Shown: positions 1 through 24,483 of the stretch, in pieces
How positions within the stretch are numbered: position 1 is the first letter of the stretch
Layout of the letters: each line of letters starts with the position of its first letter
NCBI GenBank assembly: GCA_038380795.1
Contig: CM076268.1
Location: 16,620,001 to 16,684,000 of the forward strand
Length of the DNA stretch: 64,000 nt
Direction: 5' to 3'
From: Pyrocephalus nanus
Lineage: Eukaryota; Chordata; Aves; Passeriformes; Tyrannidae
Notes under the pieces: model-generated
The model's database searches: none
Told to the model about the DNA's origin: nothing
The model's input: only the letters and a program-made list of their open reading frames with translations
Position numbers and translations under genes: made by a program

Positions 1-60
1 CCCCCGGCCATCCCGCAGCATGCCCGCCCCTCCGCGGCACCGAACGGTGCGGCTTTTTCG
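1..60. promoter_or_regulatory. Edge of a GC/CpG-rich segment, possible promoter tip of the left neighbour
   Basis: The first 60 bases are rich in C, G and CpG, and composition falls to AT-rich by about 130. This looks like the edge of a CpG island lying mostly outside the window. In human, FRA10AC1 lies left of LGI1 on the opposite strand, so a divergent promoter would fit. That is an inference from synteny; no FRA10AC1 exon can be recognised here. Confidence 0.25.
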
Positions 61-2416
61 GCCAGAACGTCAAGTGATGGGAAGCAGACCGAGGAACGCA
101 TCCACAACTCCCTAATCCCCCCTGCTGGAACCTTGCTGAAAGAAAAAAAATAAATGATTTTTGAATCCCATTGTGCCTACTCAGTACCTGAAACACCCGG
201 GAAAACAAGCAGGGAGCGAGAGGCAGGCGCTGGTCCGTGGGCACAGCTTGCCACTGCCTGCTCCGCTGGCCAGCAAACAAACAGCGATGGCATCGCAAAG
301 GGTGAGCCAAGTGTCGCTGGGGCTGGGGAGAAGCTGTGCCACTGGAAATCCACAAACCGATGTGGTTTTAAGCTACCACATGGCAAGAAATGAGATGCTG
401 AGCTTGGCAGAAAAGGCCCCTGGAAAATTACGCCTCTCTTTTGATGGAGCTGTTATTCATAATGTTTGCAATTTTGGAAAAAGCGGTTGTTTTGGCATGT
501 AGTTTGGAATAGAAAACTAACTTCCAGGCCGCTCTCGGCATGGACAAAACCAGAGTCAGGTTACTGCTCTCTGCAGAATGTGCTTTTGTTATTGAAAAAA
601 GGGCTACACTGCAAAGTTTTCAGGAGGTTCATAATGTGGTCAGAGTATTAACTAAAGAGAAATGCCTAGGTAATTGATGGTGGATTTCAGTGAATGAGCC
701 AAAGGAAATGAAACACGGGGTTTCACCATCAGTGGCAAAATATTGCCATGGCAATGGGTAGCTTTGCCAGGAATAAACAAACAAACAACAACAGGCCTTT
801 TTCAGAAAAAAAAGTTAGAGAATTTTCTGTTCTCACCTCACCAACTCTGTGCCATTGGACATCTTGGAGGGGAAAAGATGGTGTGCCCTTCTTATGCAAG
901 TCCCACAAATCCAGCTCCCTTCTCGGTTATACAGTTACATCATTTCCAGAGCAAGAAGTTACCTCAATATGAAGGGGAAGGCATTGACATTTGCTTAATA
1001 ATTATTTCAGTGCTTTGGTTACTGTAATTCTGTACCATTTTATTACAGATGGTGGAAAGGCTCAGAAATAACACAGGTTTCTGTCATTCTTAGATGAAGT
1101 CAATTCTGCTTCAGGAGAATTGCTGACTGCTGACAGGGAAGATTTTCTTAAGAGCAAAAACATGGGCCCTTGCTTAAATTAATAAAGAGCTTTACAAAAA
1201 CACAACACAGCGAGCGAGGGAGCTGAGAAAGCATGAGCTGCCCTTTCTTCCACAGGCACGGGTGCCTGGCGGGAAGCCACGCACAGGCACTGCAGTCCTC
1301 TCACAGCAGGGCCTTTGGAGGTGGCCGTCTGCTTCTGAAAGCTTTCTGGACATTTCTGGCTGCACTCAGTCCCTCAGAGGATGCAGCCCCACCACCTGGT
1401 GTGAGCTCTGTGCATCTCCTCTCATCCCAGGCAGACAGACATCAGCCACTGCCCAGTCGAGGATTCAGCAATGTTGGGGTCCTGCCTTGTATCCATACAC
1501 TGAGTTTCTTACAGTTTTGTAGGCTGTTGTTCCCCTTTGTGATATGTTCACCCATAGCATATCAAATTCCTGCTGGGCACCCATATCTGAATATGCACTA
1601 GGGCCTTGCTGGCATTGTTCCTGACGAAGACAGACATGGCCCAGTGTTGATCTTGAGATTTCATGGCCTGTAGAGCAGGAGCAATGGGCCAGAGCCAGGT
1701 GGTCCTGTGGAATCAAGAGAGAGGCAACCAGAAGTCGAGAGAGATCTCATCAGGAGATCAAGCATCTTCTGGTGAGGAGACAACATCTATGTGAAGGAGC
1801 CAATAGTGAGCCTGACTATGTTAAATGTCTATACCACTGGGCTGACCCTAGTAGGTTTTGTGAGCTGTGTAATGTAAACAGTCCTGCGGGGAAGTGTTAA
1901 GACCTGTTAAAGTTTGCAAAACTCTTCTAATAGCAATCCTATACTGAAAACAAAAAATCATCCCATATGGCTTTCCAGCCATTTGGCATTCATTAGTTTT
2001 CTCTTACCGTTCTTAATATAATAACACTTAGGTGCTGCTTAAGTTCCCTATGAAATATTTATTGTAGTTTACTGTAAAGTCTTCAGGCTGAGAACTGTAT
2101 CTTACAGGGTACTCATACCACACCTTGCACTCATTTCAATTGCAGCCTTCAGGCAGTATTGTAAAGATTCATCATTATCACCAAGATCCATCCCTATCCT
2201 GTCACTTTTCAAAGAGGGCCATTCTTACCGACGCATTTAACATAGCTGGTGTTTCAATAACAATTTTCCTTTTTTCCATCTAAAATGATCAAAACAGTTC
2301 CCAAGCAAATAAATATTTTAAATTGAACTTCAAATTAATGTTGTCCATATTGAGCTGTGCTTGATCCACTTTATTTAACCAGTGCAGGAAACATGTAAAA
2401 AATAAGAAGGATTCTT

Positions 2417-2421
<5 letters not shown>

Positions 2422-2458
<37 letters not shown>
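2422..2458 (+). repeat. Poly(A) homopolymer, 37 bases
   Basis: An uninterrupted run of 37 A follows an A/T-mixed sequence. No SINE or LINE body can be recognised 5' of it and no target-site duplication is evident. It may be a retroposon tail whose body has decayed, or simple slippage expansion. The assembled length should be treated as approximate. Confidence 0.9.
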
Positions 2459-2460
<2 letters not shown>

Positions 2461-2771
2461 AAGCTGCAGTTACTTGGGGTCTTATTTTGCATGAGAAAAT
2501 ATTTTGTTTAGGAATGAGAGTCATAGGCATTCTCTCATACATTGTAATATTTTCCATGTGTGGCAGCTTGTTTTTCAGTGGTATAAATATGTGCAATAAG
2601 GGCTAAGGATAAAAATTAATCTAACAGCTTCTGCAGCAATGCTTTTGATGGTTTCACTCGATTTCATTTTCCTGTGGATACTGCCGTTAGTTCTGCTGCT
2701 TGAAATATGTGAAGCATAATTCTGAAAGGTTCACGAGGTTGTAGGGATCCAGTAAGAGATGACTGATTTCT

Positions 2772-2820
2772 CCCCCACACACATACACTCCACCCCACAC
2801 CCACTCACCCACCCACCAGC
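2772..2820. repeat. C/A-rich simple sequence (CACA, CCCAC)
   Basis: About 49 bases composed nearly entirely of C and A with a few T, made of imperfect CACA and CCCAC units. This is low-complexity sequence. Confidence 0.7.
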
Positions 2821-2954
2821 AAAACATAATGCTGTACTATTTTTGGTAACAGGGAAAGGGCCTCCCTGTGAAAACAGAAAGCAGTGTATTTCTCAGTTAC
2901 ATCACTTTGCAATCTAATGCTGTGTTGTGCTCAGTGTTTTTGTGGTGATGCAAG

Positions 2955-2991
2955 TCTTTTTTTTTTTCCTTCCTTTTTTTTTTTCCTTCAG
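2955..2991 (+). other. Long polypyrimidine tract ending in CAG (candidate splice acceptor)
   Basis: An almost pure T/C tract of about 35 bases ends in TTCAG at 2987-2991, the layout of a strong 3' splice site. It lies 259 bases upstream of the LGI1 start codon. If used, the LGI1 coding exon 1 would begin near 2992 and be preceded by a non-coding exon. Equally it may be plain low-complexity sequence close to the transcription start. Confidence 0.35.
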
Positions 2992-3249
2992 CCGGTTGGA
3001 TTTTCCCCATCTTACAGCACCTCGCAGGTCTCTTCTCTGAGCAGTACGTTGCCTGAGTGAGTGGAAACATACAGATCAGCTGCAGGTTTCTGTCTACAAA
3101 AACAGAGTGAAAGAGAAAGAAAAGGGTTGGGAAAGCAGAGACAAATATTGACCTGGACTTATAGAAAGACATCCAATGGCTGAATAAAGAACCCTGTTCA
3201 TGTTTTGGGATATTCTTTCAACTGGCTGGAACGAGAGCGGATCAAAAGA
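2992..3249 (+). other. LGI1: Probable LGI1 5' untranslated region
   Basis: This stretch lies between the polypyrimidine/CAG tract and the chosen start codon. An ATG at 3200-3202 opens a uORF of 39 codons that overlaps the start and ends at 3319. The LGI1 frame itself is open back to a TGA at 3181 but has no ATG before 3250. The 5' boundary is a guess. Confidence 0.35.
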
Positions 3250-14976
<11,727 letters not shown>

Positions 14977-15320
14977 CACTCATAATTCTGAGATTACATC
15001 AGACTTTCTACTGTAAGCGGACAAAATGAACTAAATGCATGATGACTCTTATCTTACTTCCAAATGAATGCCTTTAAAAGTTGAGATTGCTAGAACAAAG
15101 TATTACTAGTATCTTCATCTTTAATTGTCAAGTCTAGTGGTGTTGGAAGTTGCATTTTTTAACAAGAGGAAATTAAATTAACTGTTCTTTGCATCCACAA
15201 TATGTAAATATGTGTGCAACTGCATCTGTTGCTATAAAGAATATTAAGATGTACTTTTCCATTTATTTATTCACCTGTTTGAAAAAACTGCCAAATAAAA
15301 TGTTTACATTTTGTGTCTTT
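14977..15320 (+). other. LGI1: LGI1 3' untranslated region
   Basis: Runs from the stop codon to just past the polyadenylation signal at 15294. It is AT-rich with a T-rich segment. The 3' end is estimated from the signal, so a longer form is possible. Confidence 0.65.
15294..15299 (+). terminator. LGI1: LGI1 polyadenylation signal (AATAAA)
   Basis: Canonical AATAAA 318 bases after the stop codon, followed within 20 bases by the GT/T-rich stretch TTTTGTGTCTTT, the expected arrangement for cleavage near 15315. Confidence 0.75.
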
Positions 15321-18300
15321 CACATTCCAAATATTATTTGCAGGTGATACTTTTTATTTGTGTATATATTATACACATATAAAATAAGCCCAAGAAGGCA
15401 TATTGTCCAACGCAGTGTTGTACTGCATAGAAGATGCCCAACATTGAAGATCAGGTGGGTTTTACATATCAGAAGAAGTTCTTGATAAAAATACTGCATT
15501 GTAACACAAGCCTATAAATTATCACCTGGACATATCCTTGCAGTAATGTGAAGCTTCACTGATTTAAACAACTCTAGCCAGGAAAAAGTATTTATTTGTA
15601 TGGATCTGGCTATAGGATGAAGGGTTCAGTTATACACATCTAATTATAGGATGGGGCTTTGTACTGTGTATAGCTGGAAGCACCCAATTCTCTAAAATTT
15701 ACAAAGAAATCAGCAGAATAAAAGACAAGGTAAAGGTCTGTCTTTCTCCACCTGATGATGAAGCAGCACAAAACAAATCTCTTGTATAACACCGGGGCTG
15801 TTACTGTGCTGAAAGCTAGAAGCACAGTTTATTTTTCAGCTAGCAATATTTCTATAGCTGAACTGTCACACATCACTTGCATGAATTCTGTGTGTCCCTG
15901 TCAAATCTGTTCAACATAATTGCAATTATTTAGTCTTCAATGAATTTATTCCTTATTCTGAATGAAGCTAGTGAATGTGAAGTAATTTTTTTCTACTATC
16001 CTGCAATGAAATTTAGTAACAGATACTTCTGAAATTCAGGGAATTTTGAATTTGGCAGGATAAATTCAGTTTGTATAGCATATGCAACTCTAGGAAGGAT
16101 ACCTATATCTGTTAAACTGTGCCAGATCTGAATTTGGCATCAAAATCTATTACAAACTCAAAGTTAAAATAGTCTTTTGTTTACATAGATCTAGTGCATC
16201 ACTTGTGAGAAACCTACACTGCTACTGAAGATGGTTTGGTAGAGCTCAGGAAGAGAGCTCAAGTTTATTTTAGAAACCTTTGCACTTCACTTAAAGTTAT
16301 CAATCATTGTGGCTCCAGTGCCATCTTTAAAATATATACAGGAATACCGAGTATATTTATACATATTTCTAACAGATATGTTGATTGGCAAATAAGACTA
16401 ATCATATGCATGTCAGCTAATCACATGAGCTGATTAATGTGTATTTTAAGAACCCAATCCTAAATAGTATGCTTCTGTCATAAAGAATGGAGGGGGTTTA
16501 TATGAAATGTTATTTAAAAATAAAAAAAATCCCACTTGAACAATACTACTCTAATATGGTAATTTTTGGATGCCTTTTCATTCATAGCTGCCTGGGTTCT
16601 GGTCAGTAATTGGCTTAAAAACTACCTATTCCATGAGTATTTACAGTGTGTCTAGAAAGATTTTAAACTATATTTTACAGCTGAAATATCCAAATTTGTT
16701 CTTAATAAATACACTTTCAAAAATCATCTCAATACATCATCTCGTGTTTGACAGGTTTCTTTTATATGTCAAACCTTATTTTCTGTATATATTTTTAGCT
16801 TTTATATGAGCATGATTTCAAACCCCAGACGAACCCAAATAATCTTTTTTAATATTTCTCAATATTGGCTGCACATCTGTGATTGCCAACTCAGTCTGTC
16901 CATTTCTTCTTCAGTGCTTGCATGGCAAAGAAATGAAATGCAAAGTCATGAACCCATCTCCAATCTACCAGCAAATCATGAAGTGTTTTCTGCTTCATCT
17001 TGTCGTTTGTTTCAGTCTTTTACTTAAGGTCCTATTGAATTACGTGCGCTGATTTTGATCTGATTTTTCCCATTATACTTGCCTACATGCACTCTCTATC
17101 AAATTATAGAGGTAATAGCTATGTAACCCTCTCATTATGGACATATTATGAATTTAAATGGAGTCGGAGAACCTTGCTAATCTGCTACCAACATTTATTT
17201 ACAAACACTATTCCCCAATATATTGTCTCACAATTCTACCTTGAGAAAGTTGTTTCATGGGATCGTATTTCAGAGCCAGCCAGCCATGCTGGCTGTGCTG
17301 TATGCTACAGTAGTGCTGTGATTGTTTTCCTGAAATAACATGACAGACTTAGGGGAATTCACTGTTACTCCTGGGTTTAAAAGAAGAGTTTAAAAGCCTG
17401 CAAGGGTGTGAGTCACTAGAATTTTAAATTCATGATGCCTGTAAAGCTAACAGCAGTAACAGTGGAGGGTAGCAAGGGATTAATCTGCTGGAGTACGCAA
17501 CTGCGTTATCAGTTTGGTTGTTCCTGCAGAAAATTTGACCTATAGTCAAGCACTGATTTTTTGGGGAAGTTCTTAATGCTTATGTCCTTTTTGGAAGGTC
17601 AACTAATTGCTATAAAATGCTGAATACAAATCCGTTCTCTTTTGAAAATCCCTTTCTCTGGTCAGTTTATGTCAGGTGGATACTCACAGGGACTACAGGC
17701 AGATTCTTATTGTGCAAGTATGGCATTTCTTTGCACCACATGAGGAACTGGGTTATTTTTAGAACAGAACACATAATCCTTAACGTAGAAGAGCGTAAAG
17801 GCTCATTAGGTGGTTCCCTATGCTGTTTCTTTCTAATTTCAGAGACTGGGCATTTTAACAGCTCATCTGAGCATGAGGCCATATTCCATCCTGGCTCTTT
17901 TCTCAGTATTCTCTCTGGTATCAGTGGAAGACTCAGACAATAACTAGAATAGAACCTTTTATCATATATACATTGATACTTTTAAAAAATGTTGTCTAAA
18001 AAAACCCTTTTCTTTCAGCAAAGTCTATGTTAATTGTGGCTGACTGGTTGTCTTCTGTAGTTGAAATGGATTTTCTAAATTCCATAATTGTTTTGTGTAT
18101 GACTGACAGAGTATGTAAAGTACTAAATGTACTACAGAAGAGAATAGTGAAGGTTATTAATGAGTACTGCTGATTCTTGATGCTGCTTAGTTGTGTTAAC
18201 ATCTAAGACACACAAAAAAAAGGTTAATGGAATTGTATTGTATTCCTACAACTACTTCATTATATTTTTAATAGAGCACAAATATAAAAGAATATACACC

Positions 18301-20459
18301 TCTCTACTCTGGAAAATATATATAAAATACATTCAGAATACCTGACACTACACCATGTGTAACTTTTTTTATTTTGTCTATTGTAATGTTTAGGACTTGC
18401 AGGGTTTTTGTTTCTACTTATTTTCCATTGAAAAAATATTCCAAAAATCACTCTTCCTACTAAGAAGAAAATTCAGAAAGGAAAAATCTTATTGTGTAAG
18501 GTAACAAAACACACAGAAATGTATTACTGGTTTGTATTTAATTTTAACTATAACTTCTCTTAATTATTTTCATTTAATATTTTTAACTTTATTTGAAGGG
18601 ATTGTAACAGCCACTCAGAGTCCACTTGAGCTTGGGAAACAATTATTGGCATAATTAATAAGATGTGTGATATGCTTTGATATGTTTTAGTGGGAAGCTC
18701 ACTGTCTAAAAGCTGTATTTATGTATATGAGCATAACAATATAATGTGTTAGCATTCAATGGAAAATAAAAAATATTTAAACCACAGAAGTAACAAACGG
18801 TCCTCAGACTGACAATAGCACCAAGAGAAAGCAGAGAAGTCATCATGCCCAAAATGTTACAAGGGACAGATTATCAGCCCACAGCAAGTCTCTGGAGTCT
18901 GGAAGTTTTCCCTTGCAAGGGAGTATTTTCCTTACCATAAAAACAGAATGTGTTCCTCCTCTGTTGGGACCCCTGAAAATCCAGACAATCACCCAGCTCT
19001 TGCAAAATATAGTAAGAGGCTTACAAACCTAATGCACTACATGCATGATCCTACCATGTGGAATTTTCTCCTTTTGACACCTCTTTGTTACATCAGTCTC
19101 AGCCGTGGTGACACATACGGAGTGGTAAGCACGCTACCGCCCACCGCACGGGCCAGGGCCCTGCCAGGGCTGCACAGAAGTTAGGCCAGGTTCAGCAGAT
19201 GGAAAAATGCAAACCCAAACACTCAATTCACTCAGCTGTTAATGCCTCCCCCACTGCCTAGCAGGCTTTCTCTCTGATTTTTATACATATTGCCAACACT
19301 TGCCGCTACCTTTCATATGCCTGCAGCCTTCTCCTCGCTTACTCGCTGAGCTGGAGACCTGAGCGTGGTAGTAAAGCTGTGATTTAGACTCCTATTGATT
19401 AGAATGGCTGAATGTGTTTTTGTGGCCACAAACTGACCGATAAATGTCGAGGTCTTGGGAAGTTCAATTCCTCAAGAAAGAGCTGCGGTACACTGCCTGA
19501 CTTACTGCTAATGGCAACTTTTCTTCGTTACTGATGACTCTGAATTCTAATGGCTGGTGTTACAGGCATGTCTCTGTTTATAGTTCACTTAAACAAAGTG
19601 CTCAGAGGCAAACCTAACCCTATTTCTATTCAGGAATTTTCCTGAAATGAACTATAACTACAAAGACCTCCAGTGTGCTATACAGAAGTGGTGTTGTATT
19701 TGTGCTTTGAGACTTTGAATCTCTCCAATTAGTTATGGCAGTGTAATACTTCTGTCTTCAAATTTGTTACAGTAGAAAGCAATTTGCCCCTAAATACGCA
19801 TATTTATAATCATATAATTGTTTATTTATACTCCAAATAAACTGAAGTGGATGATGGCAATAATTATGTTACTGTTCCCAATCTCCCATTCATCAAATCA
19901 GTTTCTGAATTCTCAAAAGTTGTTTTCAACTCAGCCTTACTTTATGCCTCCTACTGAATTATTTCAATTGAAAAAGGACTTTCTGACCCATTCTCACTTC
20001 CTGTTCGAAGGCCTGGATAGTGACAGCAGTATGTTAGCAAGTTGTCAACCTGCCCAGATGGTGAGCATCCAAAAATGCTGAAAGAGCTTCAGAATAAACA
20101 GGCTGATCTGCTAAGAATACACAGTCCTTCATTAAAAACCATTTATGTGCAAAAGAACTGGAAGTAACAAATATAATGTCTATTTTTTAAGAAATTTATT
20201 GGATAACCAGTGGAGTTTCAGTTCAGTAAGATCCACATTTATCTGAAATTATAAATGAAAATGGAAGTGTAAAATTTCAGGAGAAATTAGGTACCTCAGC
20301 ATGTGGGACAAGCTGACTAGTGAAGTTGAGGGTCCGGAAATGCAAAATATTATACACAGGAAAGAAATGCTTGCAAAGTTTAAAATTAGCAATAAAGAAA
20401 GTCAACTTGATATCGTCCTGAGCAACTCAGCAAGACACTGATCTCAACATATAACAATG

Positions 20460-20700
20460 GGAAAGAATAAATAATGTTACCAAATGTGCAGGGTAATGGG
20501 GAGAATACAGTACTACTTGTCATGGCAAATCAATGCTGTTGCCTTATCTGAGATACTGCATGCAATACTAATGGAGCCATCTGAAAAAAAACACACTGCA
20601 GGGTGATTAGGGACTCAGAGAGATATGGAAAAACTCATTGACGATGTGGAACAAGATGACACTTGACGCTGCTAAACACCAAGCCATAAACTGAAATACC
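20460..20700 (+). mobile_element. Probable ancient L3/CR1-like LINE fragment
   Basis: The run CTGAGATACTGCATGCAATA, then an A-rich segment, then GGGTGATTAGGGACTCAGAG, recalls the segment of old L3/CR1-type LINEs near the end of ORF2. The reading frame is destroyed. Boundaries are approximate and the assignment is from memory of the family pattern. Confidence 0.4.
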
Positions 20701-21381
20701 TTTCCCCTCTAAAATAAACTGTGGCATTCGTTGTAATAGGCAGTTGTTGACTACAATAACATAGCATTCAGAAGGTCAAACATGGACAAATTACATAAAA
20801 AATGTAATTCTATTTTTTAGTACATAAAAATAAACATAATTGCTGTTTATTAGGGAAGAGGAGGTTCTTTGCACTTCTCTCAGAAGCATCTGGCTGTGGC
20901 CATTTTGGCTGAAAAGCCAAGCAGCAGGATAATGAATATGCTTCAATGTGGTATTTCCTATCTCTATCTTCATTTCTTGAGGCACATTGCTCAGCTTCTT
21001 TGCTGAGGTCCACAAAATAAAATGTGTAAGTTGTACATATGAATTATCTGTTTAGAAGCATTTATAATACTGAAAAAATCTGGAAGATACAGACAACATA
21101 ATTCCTTAAAATTATGTCAACAATTAAAAAAATTTGGCAAACTATTTGCAAGCCCTTGAGAATGTAATTGCACAACTTGGGCCGTATTCAGCTATTTTAG
21201 TCCTGCCCAAAGTAGACTCCTGTGGGAAGAACAGAACTTAGTCTTTTTATAAGCTTATTATTAAGATTTGAACATTAGAGCTGCAGGAATATTAGCTGCA
21301 AAGTGATTAACCAGGTAATAGTATTATCCTGTGAGGGAGTAATTTCTAAATCACAGGAACAGAGCACCAAGTTTGGAAACA

Positions 21382-21401
21382 CAAACAAACAAACAAACAA
21401 C
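21382..21401 (+). repeat. (CAAA)n microsatellite
   Basis: Five consecutive CAAA-type units followed by CCCC. Short simple repeat. Confidence 0.8.
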
Positions 21402-23210
21402 CCCAATGCCCACAGTTTCCAAATAACTGAAATTTGAAACCCCTGTCCTGCTCCCTTTTGTCTCCCATATACAATACCATAAAGATACTGCCCATTCAGG
21501 AAAAATACCAATAATTATGTTGCTCCAGAGTGGGAAACAAAGGAAGGAAAAGGACAAATCTGGAACAGAAAATTTATATGCACCTGTGAATGTCTAAATT
21601 TTCTGAGATATGGATTTTTCCTAAAAAGAGAACATCCTTTTAATGTTTACATTTGAAGGCATTAGCTGCCTGGATTATAGACTGCAAACACAAATAAAAA
21701 TCCACTGCTTTAAAATAATTCATATTCACTGGCATTAGTCCAGTCTTAAATCCCATCTCTAACTTTTCCTTAGCATTATTTAAAGTAACAATAACTCCTT
21801 CAAACTAAACTCATTTTAAGTCTGACACTAAGAAAAAAAAATTTGGTACAGCAGCTGCTAGGAAAGCTCTGCCGTTCTATACAGGGTTCTGGAGTACATC
21901 AAACTGCAACAGCAGTATGATAATCATATTTTATTATCATGAACCAAATGCGAAATGAATGTTTGTTCCAGAATTACAATTAAGTTCAGAATTTCCATAA
22001 AATTATTTTGAAAGCAGTGACAATATCACAGAATTTAAGAATAAGAAAAATGGAAGATAACTTCAACTGTTTCTAAAAAAATCCTATGGTTGTGACTGTT
22101 GTCTAAAAGTTGCATTATTGTAACTAAGTACAGTTGCAAAATAATCAGTTAATTCAATGACATGAAAATTGTAAATTGTACCTGGCAAGACTATTACATA
22201 TAAACTATGCTAGAGCAACATCACTGTATACAACCAGAGCTCTCTTAAACCAGTAAATTGCAAAGCTGCTTCCTTCTTTGAGAGCACTTTGTAGCCCTCC
22301 TTGTGCCTGTGCAAGGCGCAGGCAGCCCAGAAGCTGCCCTTGGAAGACGGAAACAAGCTCCATGCAAGCCTAGACAGCGACAGTTTCCTGGAAGTACATC
22401 CCCAGACCAGAGGCATTCCTCCCAGTGACAAGGACAACTCAGCAAGGTCTTGAGGGCACCAGTTCTTGCATGTCAGAACATTCCCAGTTTTGCTGGCATT
22501 TCAGAGGGAGTAATCAGCTTGTGCGTGTCATCAAACCCGAGCTCACTTAGCGTCCACTTGCTGGGGAGCCAGGAACAGATTGCAGAGATCAGCACACTCT
22601 GCAAAAGCTTGGTCAGCTCATTCCTGAGGGGATGCCACTCTGGCACTGCTCACAGAATCTAAGCTAGCTGAGGTTACAGGGACTAAAATAACCACTGGAG
22701 TTAGACCTGGGTTCATGTGCCCCAATGTCCTGCCTACTTGGAAGTGATGCTTAAAAATAAGCTCCATCAGTATGGGAATTACAGCAGAATGATTTCCCAA
22801 GATACCCTCTCTGCCTCCAGCAGGGAAGGAAAAGAAACCATGCTTCTTGCCTTAAGGGGGTATTCTTGTGGACAGCAAAATGCCTGGAATAGATACATTC
22901 CACATGCATGGCAGCAGCAGGGTTTTTTGCTATAACAAGGAATGCTCTTCTGCACTGCAGCTCTTGGAAGTAATGAAGGAGCACTGACTCAATTAAAAAA
23001 TGGTTAAAAAAAAAAAGCACCCCCACTTATGTCTGTGACAAAGGGAAAGGGTTTTAAACCTTTGTTGCAAGGTTTTCTTTCCATAAAAACAATTGGAGCT
23101 GAGTTTCAGATCACTCCCCTTTCAACATACTAGTACAAGCAAACCGAGGGGAATAAGCATTGCACTAACTTGTCGGAACAAGGTGAGAGGTGCACAGGCT
23201 GAATCATGTT

Positions 23211-23291
23211 AGCGTTTTATATAATATATAGTGTTTTATATATTTATATATATGTTGTATAATGTTTTATATACTTATATACAAGATATAA
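23211..23291. repeat. AT-rich imperfect repeat (GTTTTATATA units)
   Basis: GTTTTATATA occurs three times (23214-23223, 23232-23241, 23263-23272) among TATATA stretches. It is nearly pure A/T for 80 bases and partly self-complementary, so it could extrude or melt easily. Confidence 0.7.
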
Positions 23292-24319
23292 ATGTATGAT
23301 AGAGTTCCAATACATTAACGCTGACCCATCACCTGGGACAAGGTTATGTACATTGCCTGTAATTTTTGTTCTGGGGAAAAGTAGAAACTAAGGAACAATA
23401 ATTTCCTTCAAGTAAGGCATGTAAACAAATGCTTAATAATTCAGAGGAGTTGCAAGTAAGGAAGTTTCCCCCTTCCTGCCCTGCAGAGCAGCCCCAGGCA
23501 GATAGCTTACAGAATAGGAAACATACTGTGCAAGTGCCAAGAAATGCAGCTGATTGAAATAGTTCTCTCCCTTTCCGCGAAGAGAAACTATACATTCAGC
23601 CATCTCTACTGCTGTAAAAAGTCAGTTAAAGTGACAGCGAAAAATATAATTGAACAAATTATCTTCTTTTAAGAGTCACAAAGGCCATTATAGAACAGAA
23701 CAAAACAAGACAAGTGAAAATAGCAACTTTAAGCAACTCCCACTTTCCTCTGTTCTTTCTTGGGAGCTCTGATACTCAATGGCACTCCAGTTGTACTTCT
23801 GCTCTCTGAGTTTTGTACTGCACTGCCTGACAGAAATCTCTGGAAAGTCACCATGAAGTTACATGATTTTTTATTTTTCTTTCTCTTCTCTCCACAGTGC
23901 TGAGTGCCATGGAGAAGGAAGAAAATTATTACAATGATCCACCCCATCTCCTGTTTTATAGCACTATTCAGTACAACCACAAGCTCAGGGAAAAGAAAAC
24001 TGTGATACTCTGAACGTACTGTGGCACAAGATTAAACGTTTGTGCAACAGTCCTTTACATACACGTGGAAACAATTTGTGGTGATGGCAAAACTGAGAAT
24101 CATACACCATCCACTTTAACAGGGAAGCTGAAAAATATGGGTCTCTTCTAACACATAAGATGGAAATAAAGCCCACTAAGACAGGCACTGGAAATTTGAT
24201 GGAGAGGCAGGAGCTCATATGGACCACATTTTTCACTGGGCTGAAAGACTACAAGTGTTCATTCATTTTACACACAACTTTTTTTTTTTTTTTTAATGTG
24301 AGACTGAACACAAGAGCAT

Positions 24320-24483
24320 GTCACACGGGGAAGTGGTGCAGTCTCCATCCTTGGAGATATTCAAATACCCAAGAGAAGGACTCTTGAACTCTAGCTGAAC
24401 CTGCCTTTAGCAGGCAGGGTTGGGCTAGATGACCTTTCAAGGCACCACGTGACCATCAACCTCAGCTATTCCATGATTCCCAA
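24320..24483 (+). mobile_element. CR1 LINE, truncated 3' end
   Basis: Matches the CR1 3' region: a GGGAAGTGGTGCAGTCTCC-type segment, GGAGATATTCAAA, then GGTTGGGCTAGATGACC, then a decayed ATTCTATG-like tail (CTATTCCATGATTCCC). It is 5'-truncated, as most CR1 copies are, and non-coding. It is diverged, hence old. Confidence 0.85.

Larger units (their letters stand above)
61..2990. other. Intergenic / LGI1 upstream region
   Basis: No exon or conserved protein can be read on either strand. The short ORFs present have no family resemblance and no splice context. The stretch holds a poly(A) run at 2422-2458, a TATAAATA string at 2582-2589, a CA/CCCA-rich tract near 2772-2820 and a long polypyrimidine tract at 2955-2989. 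The TATA-like string is about 670 bases before the LGI1 start codon, so it could be a core promoter only if a 5' non-coding exon exists. Confidence 0.5.

Noticed and set aside
149..154. AATAAA as a polyadenylation signal of a gene to the left
   Set aside because: No coding sequence or clear GT-rich downstream element accompanies it. It lies at the end of an A-run and the motif is common by chance.
2582..2589. TATAAATA as the LGI1 TATA box
   Set aside because: It is about 670 bases from the start codon, and the intervening DNA shows no clear exon. Kept only as a conditional possibility.
22020..22090. Possible minus-strand CR1 3' tail (TCACAGAATTTAAGAATAAG)
   Set aside because: Only a loose resemblance to the CR1 tail, without the repeated octamer or the upstream CR1 body.
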